From the NCBI RefSeq assembly GCF_014863355.1, contig NZ_JACZEP010000021.1, positions 1-64,000 of the forward strand: DNA of 64,000 bases. Direction: 5' to 3'. Each line of letters opens with the position of its first letter. Position 1 is the first letter of the stretch. A program made the position numbers and the translations under genes. The notes beneath the pieces were generated by a model. The model saw nothing but the letters and a program-made list of their open reading frames with translations, had not been told where the DNA came from and did not search any database. Shown here piece by piece: positions 25,531-33,059 of the stretch. The DNA comes from Aminobacter carboxidus (lineage in GTDB: Bacteria; Pseudomonadota; Alphaproteobacteria; Rhizobiales; Rhizobiaceae).

Positions 25531-27321
25531 TTATGCCGCGAATGCTTTCAGAACAATTCGCCAGTTCGCTGCTGTAGGAGTAAAGACCGCTCCAGTCGTT
25601 TTGTTACGCATGCGCGGAGCCGGGTTTGACGAGAAGTAAAGGTTTGTAGCATCCGCCATTACGCAAACAGACAAGAAACCGTTGTCGTCGTTGTACGGGG
25701 CTAGCACCTGATCGTTGATCGAGTAGTTCTGTTCAGCGATCACACATTTCATGTAAGCCATGAATGTTGTAGGCGCTACGCCAAGCCCATGCGCGACAGT
25801 TATCAAGTTGTTTCCTACGATCACAGCTTGATCTGCGCTGACAAAGCCACGCCCAAACGGAATAGCCACCCCGTTCTTCTGGTAGTCCGTCGCGTTGATC
25901 TTGCCGTTGACGACGAGCTTTTCAGTGGGTGTAGCCGTGCCGATGCCGACGTTGCCACCCTTTCGGATAAAGATACTGTTCGTCAGCTCGCCATCACCAT
26001 AGTTGACGATGTACCCGCCGCAGTCCGCCGCTGTAGTGTCGTTGTAGTAGCCGAAATGCATCCCTTCGTTGATGGCTGCTGCCTTGCCAACAACGATAGA
26101 CGTGTAACGGGCGTCCGAAACACCGCCAGGATTCAGCACCTGGAGCAGCCCAAGTTTGTTGGTGTCGCCGGTCGACGTGACAATCATCGTGCCCGTGACT
26201 GTCGGGGTCGTAACGGCAGGCGATGTCAGCGTCTTGTTGGTGAGCGTCTGTATGCCTGCTAGCGTCACCTCGCCAGCGTCGCCTGCCCGACTGAAGATCA
26301 GCCAATGCGCCGCGCCGTTGGCCAGCGTGCCGGACCCGCCGACATAGGCCAGCGTCAACTTGCGATAGCCGGTGCCGTCGACCACCGAGCCGGTGATATT
26401 GTAGGTGTGTCGGATTGTGGCGTTCGTCTTCGATCGGATGGTCAGGGCGCCGCGAACCGGATTCGTGCTGTCGTCCCATGTGTCGAGCACGACTGTAGCC
26501 GTCAGGCCATCACTGTCGACATTGTCGATGTAGGCCGCCGTTGCAGAGCCAGGCGCAGCATTGTTGAGCCGGAAGATGCCGGCGCCGGGGTCGGCATCGG
26601 TCGTCGTGGTTGAAAAGTTGAACGGCAAGGCCGCGACGGAGTTGGCCGCTGCAATTGCGCTGTTGCTCGCATTGGTGGCCGAGGTCGAGGCGTTTGACGC
26701 CGACGTGGACGCTGAGGAAGCCGAGGCGGCTGCAGCGTCAGCGGACGCCTGCGCGGCCAAAACAGCGGCCGACAGACCACTGAGCGGGAAAACCACCTCA
26801 AAGCGAACCCCGGTGAAAAACAGCACCGTCTGCCTTGCGGCGGCGAATTCGCTCGCCCCGATGTCGGCGCCGTTGCCGTATTTCACGCCATAGACACCAA
26901 CGCCTGTGACGGTGATCGTCACGGCCCCGCTGTTGCCGGCCGAAGGCGTCATCAGGTAGAGCCGGTTCGCCTGGAAACCTGCCGGCTGGGAAACCACGAC
27001 CGCGTTGCCAGTGCCGCCTGTCACCGTCAGCTTGTCGACGGCGGCGCGGCCGAACAGCCTGTCATAGGTCATCGGCACCCATGAAGCCCCGGTCGCGTCC
27101 CATTCCTTCAGCACGGCGGGATCGAAATTCTTGTCGAGCCAGAGCTTGTCGGTGGCTGGCGCAGCGATGGCGTCGACCATGTTGGAGAAGACCCCTGCTG
27201 CCCGGAGTGCCGACAGCACCAACTCGGACACACGGACATATTTGCCGGTTTCGCTGGAAAGCGTCGTTCCGGTGAGAAACAAGCCCCAATGCAGTGAGTT
27301 GTCGAATTCTGTTCCAGCCAT
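25531..27321 (-). CDS. Phage tail fibre protein
   Basis: This 596-residue protein has an N-terminal virion-attachment-like region and then an Ala/Ser-rich helical repeat (ADAAAASASSASTSASNAST) typical of fibre shafts. A beta-rich region follows with TLTNKTLTSPAVTTPTVTG and the peptidase-chaperone-like motif GGNVGIGTATPTEKLVVNG, both common in tail fibres and spikes. The C-terminus probably binds the receptor. It occupies the gp17 position of a T7-like gene order. A terminator lies directly upstream of its ribosome site. Confidence 0.85.
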   Translation of the reverse strand: MAGTEFDNSLHWGLFLTGTTLSSETGKYVRVSELVLSALRAAGVFSNMVDAIAAPATDKLWLDKNFDPAVLKEWDATGASWVPMTYDRLFGRAAVDKLTVTGGTGNAVVVSQPAGFQANRLYLMTPSAGNSGAVTITVTGVGVYGVKYGNGADIGASEFAAARQTVLFFTGVRFEVVFPLSGLSAAVLAAQASADAAAASASSASTSASNASTSATNASNSAIAAANSVAALPFNFSTTTTDADPGAGIFRLNNAAPGSATAAYIDNVDSDGLTATVVLDTWDDSTNPVRGALTIRSKTNATIRHTYNITGSVVDGTGYRKLTLAYVGGSGTLANGAAHWLIFSRAGDAGEVTLAGIQTLTNKTLTSPAVTTPTVTGTMIVTSTGDTNKLGLLQVLNPGGVSDARYTSIVVGKAAAINEGMHFGYYNDTTAADCGGYIVNYGDGELTNSIFIRKGGNVGIGTATPTEKLVVNGKINATDYQKNGVAIPFGRGFVSADQAVIVGNNLITVAHGLGVAPTTFMAYMKCVIAEQNYSINDQVLAPYNDDNGFLSVCVMADATNLYFSSNPAPRMRNKTTGAVFTPTAANWRIVLKAFAA

Positions 27322-27338
27322 CAGCTATTGCTCCATAG

Positions 27339-27366
27339 AAAAAAGGGCAGCTCCGAAGAACCGCCC
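27339..27366 (-). terminator. Intrinsic terminator immediately before the tail-fibre gene
   Basis: On the minus strand GGGCGGTTC-TTCG-GAGCTGCCC forms a nine-pair stem (two G-U pairs) with a TTCG loop, followed by T6. It ends about 18 bases before the tail-fibre ATG and would cut transcripts coming from the ejection-protein genes. Confidence 0.8.
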
Positions 27367-27518
27367 CCGTTGAAATGACCACACGGCAATACGCCAGCGC
27401 AGATCTACGGACGCAGCACTTCGCAATGATCTGCGCTAACCTTGATCGTTGCGGGCAGAACCGGCATAAAATCGGGTGGCGCGAGCGACCGCAGGCCGCG
27501 GCGATCTGGGGGGCACCC

Positions 27519-27932
27519 ATGCTTGTTTTCTTGTTTGACCGATGGTCGGAATGGCCGGCCTGGGCGCGGTGGACATCCGGCATCGGCGCCATCGTCCTGC
27601 TCGACTCTGTCCGCGCGGCATGGGGTGAGCGCGATTTCGTCGCCGGGGTCGCCGAGACCTTTGCTGCCTATCTGCTGTATTATGGTGGCCTTGCGGGCGC
27701 ACTCGCGGCCGGCGCCTGGATCGGCAGCAAGATCGCAAAGGCGTCCAGCAAGGACTGGCTCGGCTGGCTGATCGGCATCGTGACGGTGGCGGTGCTGTGG
27801 CTCGGCTTGGCCAACATCACCGACCACATTCCCGGCGTCAGCTGGCGCATGAAAGCCATGGGCGGCGGCGATTGCCATGCTGAGTGGGACGGATGGTCGA
27901 ACCCTGTCGTCTGTGACGAAAGCCAGCCTTGA
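27519..27932 (+). CDS. Small membrane protein (second phage cargo block)
   Basis: This 137-residue protein from ATG 27519 (MLVFLFDRWSEW) has about three hydrophobic helices (SGIGAIVLLDSV; FAAYLLYYGGLAGALAAGAWIG; WLGWLIGIVTVAVLWLGLANI) and a short C-terminal domain with two cysteines. It runs opposite to the phage late genes. A minus-strand frame covers the same bases but lacks membrane or domain logic. A superinfection-exclusion or envelope role is possible; nothing proves it. Confidence 0.6.
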   Translation: MLVFLFDRWSEWPAWARWTSGIGAIVLLDSVRAAWGERDFVAGVAETFAAYLLYYGGLAGALAAGAWIGSKIAKASSKDWLGWLIGIVTVAVLWLGLANITDHIPGVSWRMKAMGGGDCHAEWDGWSNPVVCDESQP

Positions 27933-27964
27933 AACAGGAGTGATTTCGGGTTCAGTGCACGGCT

Positions 27965-28081
27965 ATGCAGGGATCAGCATTGAAACCACGCGTCGCAGCA
28001 GGCATCGGCGCAGTGATTGCGGTTGTCGTCGGCTTTTTGGTCTATGCAGCAGCGGGCAATGCAATGAGTTTCCCCTATTGA
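27965..28081 (+). pseudogene. Possible split small membrane protein (in-frame TGA)
   Basis: ATG 27965 opens a 38-residue frame with one helix (VAAGIGAVIAVVVGFLVYAAA) ending FPY-TGA. The same frame continues past the TGA as ISAPFRHGAVYWALVGGLMGAGAR, a second helix, until it runs into the dispersed repeat at 28149. This looks like a two-helix protein with a Trp (TGG) to stop (TGA) change and a 3' end replaced by the repeat. No good ribosome site is visible. Confidence 0.4.
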
Positions 28082-28148
28082 ATCAGCGCGCCATTCCGGC
28101 ATGGCGCCGTCTATTGGGCGTTGGTCGGGGGACTTATGGGCGCCGGCG

Positions 28149-28254
28149 CTAGAGCAATTCCAGGAAAAGTGCGTAGCGGTTTTCCGTCCGGAATTGCGCA
28201 AAAACAAGAAGATAGAGCGACTCCGCGATTCGAAGAAAAGCGGAAATGCTCTAG
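28149..28254. repeat. Dispersed palindrome-ended repeat, copy 1
   Basis: This is a 106-base element starting CTAGAGCAATTCC and ending GGAAATGCTCTAG (near-perfect terminal inverted repeats). It is about 85-90 percent identical to 52113-52217. Its shared core is CAGGAAAAGTGCGTAG and GAATTGCGCAAAAACAAG. This kind of intergenic mosaic repeat is widespread in rhizobial genomes. It truncates the small membrane-protein frame before it. Confidence 0.88.
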
Positions 28255-28638
28255 ATTCGCATTCGGTCGTCAGTAGTCTCCCCGAAGACCAGGCAATTTC
28301 GCAGCTTCTTGCCGCTCCATGGAAAAAGGGCGGCTGCGAACAACGAACACGTCGAAGGTGGGCGTTGGTTTCGTTTGCTCGTTCGATTGCAATTCCAACC
28401 GCCGGCAGGTTGGTGTTCCGCGCCTTTTTCCAAAAAAACGCCCTCGGTCAATGACGCCTGACAGCAAGCCGTTTCCGGCACTGGTTGCGATCGCCCTGAT
28501 GTGAAGCGCTGCGGCAACCGTTGCGGCATTTCAACCCGATTGCCATGTCGTTCGGGTCGCCGGGTTTCTTTGCCGGCTGCATCATTGCCGGCCGAAACGC
28601 TTGCGCTCGTCTGGTCAAATTCGGCGGGGCGCTCCCGA
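28255..28638. other. Gene-free stretch between the repeat and the ejection gene
   Basis: No supported gene is seen. A minus-strand frame covers most of it but has no motifs. Bases 28302-28348 resemble the terminator and leader region 27327-27362 before the tail fibre (CTCCATGGAAAAAGGGCGGCT versus CTCCATAGAAAAAAGGGCAGCT), but the stem has decayed. Confidence 0.5.
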
Positions 28639-31170
28639 TCAGCCGAACGGCCGCAACGGCTTTGGCTCGAAGCTTTTCTGCCCATAGTCGCGCAACCGTT
28701 CGCGTTGTGTCTTCCTGAGGTAGCCGGGGCTCATCGCCTCCCGCATCGAGCTCAGGAACAGGAAGTCGAGCGCCGGCCTGACATAGGCCAGATTGACCAA
28801 AGGCGTGTTGCGGGTGGCATAGTCCAGCCAGTCTGCCGCCTGTATCCGTTCACGGGAACTCAGGCCGGCGTCCCGGGCTTTCAGCAGCAGGACGCCAAGA
28901 TCGGCGATCGAGACCAGTGCCGGGCCGGCGGCGGTTTCGAGCGGGCCGCCGAAGTGGCTCGCCTTGCCGAACAGGAAGTCGGCGTAGATGCCGGCAGCAC
29001 CACCCTTGATGAACGCAGCTTCCCAGGTCTTCAGGTCGGCGGGATCACGCGGCGGCCAATAGCCCTTGCGCAGGTCGTCGAAAACCGTGGAGACATAACC
29101 TGATATCGTCATGCCGGCGAGAAGGGTGCCGATATGGGGGGTGCGCTCGAGCAGGCCGGCACCCTTGCGATGACCAAAAATGGCCCGGCCGCCGACGCGC
29201 TGGGTGAAGGCCATCGGAAAGCCCTTGAACTGTCCGATGAACCGCAGGGCCTCGCCGGCAAAGGTTCCGGGGCGGGTGCCCTGTGTCATCGTGCGACGGG
29301 TCCGGGCGTCGACCTCGACAATGCCATAGCTGGTCTCGTCCGCGAAGAAGCGCAGCACCGCCAGTTCGAGATTGCGCCGGGCGTCATCGGCGGTCCTTGC
29401 CAGCCCGGCGACGGCTTCATCGGGCAGCGAGCGGATCCGGTCGGGCGTGATGTAGCTGTTGCCGTCGACAACCCGGAATTCCGCCTGGCGGATGGCATCC
29501 CACATCGGCGCGGTGATGCCGTGCAGACCAAGAACATGGCGGTAATTCGCCGGCAGGTCGGCATAGCCGACCTTGGCACGCATGCCCATCTCGGCGGCGA
29601 TCACGCGGCCAGCCGTGGCCCTCTTCACGTCGTCCCACCACGAGGCGCCAGCCCACCTAAACACCTTCTCCTGCAACTGGGCAACCCGACCGATCGGGCC
29701 ATTGACCGCGGCAGAAGAGGCGATGACATGCGCAACGATGCCGTCGAAGCCTTCGCCGGCCAGAAAGGATATCTCGGCCAGTTCGCCCTTTGGTCGACCG
29801 CGGCGCAGCCCGTTGAGCTGGGAGAAGAAGCCCTTGAAGAAGCCCGAGCCGCGGAACTGCGATGCCACTCCTGCCGTAACACTGTCAGTGATCGACAAGA
29901 TGCCGGCGCCGCCAAACCTTACCATCGCCTGTAAGGCTCGGATATCGTTGCCGATCTTTGCCGCCGTGGCATGAGCGGGCCGGTTGACCAGATCGGTGGC
30001 AACGTCGACGGCAACGCGCAGAGCGCCGGCATCAGTGGTCAGCCCCTTCATCTGCCTGGACTTTTTGGCGCCCGACAGCGTCGGGTCATCCTTGATCCTG
30101 CGCTTGAGACGATCGACCAGCGATGCGAGCATCACCTCGGGGTGCGGCCCAAGAACCTCCATGTTCGCGGCCATGCGCGCAGCACCGCGCAGGTGCGACA
30201 TCATCGACGAGACGGTGCTGCCGGAGCCGAACTCGTTGCGATAGGCCTGGGCCGACATAGCGTCGCGGAAATGCAGCACACGCGACGTGCCCAGCGACCT
30301 CGCCAGATCGGCAGGATTGATCCTTCCCCCCTTCCCGCTCGTTGCCGCCTTGCCCGGCGCGCCGGTGACGATCGTGTCATAGATGCCCGCCAGCGCATCG
30401 TCGATTTCCCCGGCAGATCCCGCGTCGGGGAAGGTGCGGGCCAGGTCCAGCCTGGGCAAGATGGCGGCGATCCACGCCTTCTCGCCTGCGGCGAGCATCT
30501 TCACATCGTCGTGGGTGGGGGAGCCCAACCAGCCCTCATGCCTGCCGATGGCGGCGCCCAGCCTGTTCAGGTCGGCACGGCTCATCTCGTCATAGGCTGC
30601 AAACAGTCTGGCCGCGTATCTGGCGTCTTCGTTGCCGGTGATGCCTGGCTTGCCGCCTTTTTTCAGCTCGGCCAGCTCACGCATGATGTCGCCATCCATA
30701 AGCGGGTCGGCAAGGCCATGGACAAGATGCGGACGGTTGGCCTGGAGATCGGCAAGCAGCCCGCCGAGATATCTGGCCTCATAAGCGCCGTTGAGAGCGG
30801 CGACCGAGTTGCGGCCGCCTTCGACGCCACGCTGGGTTCCTTCGAACAGCGCAAGCAAGGCCTTGTCAGGCGACAGGCCCGATGCGATCAGGCTGTCGAT
30901 CGCCGTGTACAGCCGGTCGCCGACAAGGATGTGCAGGGCAGCGTTGCGGCGCCGCAGGGCTGCGGCAACCCTGGTGCGCTCGGCCTCGCGCCCAGCGAAG
31001 CTGCGCAGCCTGTCGGCCATGCCGTCGATGTTGCCTTCGGCCTGCAGGCGCTGCCTGTATTCGGCCACCCGCTGGAAGGCCGCCTCGATATCCCAGCGGC
31101 TCAGCCTTTGCCCCGAGGCTGCATTGGCGGCATCGAAACAGGCGTCGCCGATCTTGTAGCGGATCTTCAT
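28639..31170 (-). CDS. Large phage protein, probable internal virion/ejection protein
   Basis: This 843-residue, mostly helical protein occupies the last ejection-protein slot (gp16-like) before the tail fibre. The N-terminal 120 residues are strongly helical and charged. The central part has several amphipathic or hydrophobic stretches (GGAGILSITDSVTAGVASQF; TLLAGMTISGYVSTVFDDL) that could cross the envelope during DNA ejection. No enzymatic motif is visible. It overlaps the gene upstream by ATGA. The function is inferred from position and composition. Confidence 0.72.
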   Translation of the reverse strand: MKIRYKIGDACFDAANAASGQRLSRWDIEAAFQRVAEYRQRLQAEGNIDGMADRLRSFAGREAERTRVAAALRRRNAALHILVGDRLYTAIDSLIASGLSPDKALLALFEGTQRGVEGGRNSVAALNGAYEARYLGGLLADLQANRPHLVHGLADPLMDGDIMRELAELKKGGKPGITGNEDARYAARLFAAYDEMSRADLNRLGAAIGRHEGWLGSPTHDDVKMLAAGEKAWIAAILPRLDLARTFPDAGSAGEIDDALAGIYDTIVTGAPGKAATSGKGGRINPADLARSLGTSRVLHFRDAMSAQAYRNEFGSGSTVSSMMSHLRGAARMAANMEVLGPHPEVMLASLVDRLKRRIKDDPTLSGAKKSRQMKGLTTDAGALRVAVDVATDLVNRPAHATAAKIGNDIRALQAMVRFGGAGILSITDSVTAGVASQFRGSGFFKGFFSQLNGLRRGRPKGELAEISFLAGEGFDGIVAHVIASSAAVNGPIGRVAQLQEKVFRWAGASWWDDVKRATAGRVIAAEMGMRAKVGYADLPANYRHVLGLHGITAPMWDAIRQAEFRVVDGNSYITPDRIRSLPDEAVAGLARTADDARRNLELAVLRFFADETSYGIVEVDARTRRTMTQGTRPGTFAGEALRFIGQFKGFPMAFTQRVGGRAIFGHRKGAGLLERTPHIGTLLAGMTISGYVSTVFDDLRKGYWPPRDPADLKTWEAAFIKGGAAGIYADFLFGKASHFGGPLETAAGPALVSIADLGVLLLKARDAGLSSRERIQAADWLDYATRNTPLVNLAYVRPALDFLFLSSMREAMSPGYLRKTQRERLRDYGQKSFEPKPLRPFG

Positions 31171-33059
31171 GTCAGGCAGCTCGCAACGGATTTGAGGGCT
31201 TCGGCAAAGGCAGAACCGGCTTCGAAGTCGCTTTGGGCCTCGTCAAAAGCCTTTTCATCCCCAGGCGAAAGCCTGCCTCGGGCGGCCAGCTGGGCAATGT
31301 CGGCCTGCTCGGCGAAGGCTCCACTGTCGGGGTCGACGCCATGGTGGTGGGCGAGCGTCCTCAAGCTTTCGGTCCCTTGGCTTCCGGGCCCCTGGCTTCC
31401 GGTCATGGCGACGGCGGCTTCGGCCTGCTCGATGCCGGCAGGTCGCGGTTCGGCGGACACTACGGAGTTGTCGATGTTCGGTCGCTGCGCTATATTGGCG
31501 GTTGCCGGTAGCGACTGGCCTCCTGCAGAGGAAGCCGTCGCGGCCTGCCCGACTCCGGGGGTGCCAATCGAACGGTCCCCGGCAGTATCCTCCGCTAGGC
31601 CGAGAACCTGCGGACGGGAATCGGGCGGGGCCGGCTTTTTCTTTTCAGACAGCTTCGGTGCGTCAGGCCCGCCCTTGTCGATGTGAACCGTGACAAGCTG
31701 TTGGCCCCCTTCGAAACCCTTGTCGCCATAGACCACGACACGGCCGTTGCGTTCGACGCGCCACGTCCGCATCGGTGTGTCGCCAACTGCTGCAACGGTA
31801 TCTGGCGGAACGGGTTCGAACTCCCTGACGATGTTGGGCAGTGCTGCAAGATCATCCTTGGTGACCCGGAAAGCCTTGTCCTTCGTGCTCTTTTCGCCAT
31901 GCGCCCAGATGACCTTGACGAGCCCCTTGAAACTCTTGGAAAACTCGAACTCGTTGATCTTGCTGAATGCGCCGCGCGCCACGATCAGCGCATCGATATC
32001 GCCCGGTTCGATCCTGACCAGAGGGTCATCGACCGGGCCGGTCGGCCTGTCCAGGACCTCGTCATATGCCCGCGACAGGCTCTCGACCTCCGAGGCGATC
32101 CGCGCCAGAGGTTCGGTCGCATTGGGCGACAGCCTGACATCCTCACCCCGCGCCAGGCCGTCGACTGCCTCGTTCAGGGCAATACGGGCCTCCTGGGTGG
32201 TGCGCAGGGTCATCAGCCGCTGTTCGGCCTGGAGACGCAGCCTGGTATCCCTGCGACGATCGACGGCCTTGCCGATGCTCCCGCCGATGGCTCCGAAAGC
32301 CCCGCCGATCAACGCAGCGCCGGCCACCTCGGACACAAGCGCTTGCCAGGAGACGTCGTCGCCGAACTTTCCGCGCATGCCTGCGGTTGCCACGCCGAAA
32401 ATCGCCGTGCTGCCGGCGGCATCGAGGGCCGACACGAGTGCCGTGCCGCCGATCTTGCCCAGCCGCGCCACGGCCGCTGCCTTGACCAGCGGGCCGGCGA
32501 TCGGAATGTAGTTGATCGGGTCGAGGGCCTGACCGGCAAACTGCCCGACGAATGCTGCGATCGGGCGCTTGGATGCGTAGAATTCGCGGGCCTTGCTGGC
32601 ATCGGACATCGCCGCCAGCGCGGCGGCCCGGTCCTCGGTCATGCCGGAATCCCAGGGGATATCGTCGCGGAAGTAGGGCGAGGACTTGTAGGCAGCCTCG
32701 TCGAGCGCCCCGGCCGCGTCCCGACGCGCCTGCAACTGCTCGGCTGTTTCAGCCTGCACATTCGCCGGATTGCCCCAGACGGTTCGCCGTCGACGCATCT
32801 GGGGTGTGTCTGGTACCCAGGTCGTTTCACCGCCCTCCCCGGTCACGACCATGCCCGGAACGGTGGGAGCTTCTTGCGGCAACAGCGCTGTTCGCACGGC
32901 GGTCCCGAGGCCGAAGGTCTTCAGCGCCGCGCCCTTGGCCTGATCGACAATGGTTGCGGCCATGCCCATCGGCTGGGCCATGACCGAGTCGAACAGCTCC
33001 TGCTGCGTGGCGCCGTCATAGGTCGGGCCCCGCCTGAAGGCATAGATGGCGTCGCTCAT
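31167..33059 (-). CDS. Phage ejection-type protein with a predicted BECR-fold nuclease domain
   Basis: This 630-residue protein starts at ATG 33059 (MSDAIYAFRRG), overlapping the stop of the previous gene. Residues about 165-265 hold several hydrophobic, Gly/Ala-rich helices (LDPINYIPIAGPLVKAAAVA; VAGAALIGGAFGAIGGSIG), a membrane-inserting pattern. Residues about 365-462 (SFKGLVKVIWAHGEKS, then VTKDDLAALPNIVREFEPV and GRVVVYGDKG) resemble phage Barnase-EndoU-ColicinE5/D-RelE-like nucleases, with the H-G, the acidic helix and the beta strands in order. The C-terminal 170 residues are low-complexity. Injection of a nuclease with the genome is an inference. Confidence 0.72.
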   Translation of the reverse strand: MSDAIYAFRRGPTYDGATQQELFDSVMAQPMGMAATIVDQAKGAALKTFGLGTAVRTALLPQEAPTVPGMVVTGEGGETTWVPDTPQMRRRRTVWGNPANVQAETAEQLQARRDAAGALDEAAYKSSPYFRDDIPWDSGMTEDRAAALAAMSDASKAREFYASKRPIAAFVGQFAGQALDPINYIPIAGPLVKAAAVARLGKIGGTALVSALDAAGSTAIFGVATAGMRGKFGDDVSWQALVSEVAGAALIGGAFGAIGGSIGKAVDRRRDTRLRLQAEQRLMTLRTTQEARIALNEAVDGLARGEDVRLSPNATEPLARIASEVESLSRAYDEVLDRPTGPVDDPLVRIEPGDIDALIVARGAFSKINEFEFSKSFKGLVKVIWAHGEKSTKDKAFRVTKDDLAALPNIVREFEPVPPDTVAAVGDTPMRTWRVERNGRVVVYGDKGFEGGQQLVTVHIDKGGPDAPKLSEKKKPAPPDSRPQVLGLAEDTAGDRSIGTPGVGQAATASSAGGQSLPATANIAQRPNIDNSVVSAEPRPAGIEQAEAAVAMTGSQGPGSQGTESLRTLAHHHGVDPDSGAFAEQADIAQLAARGRLSPGDEKAFDEAQSDFEAGSAFAEALKSVASCLT

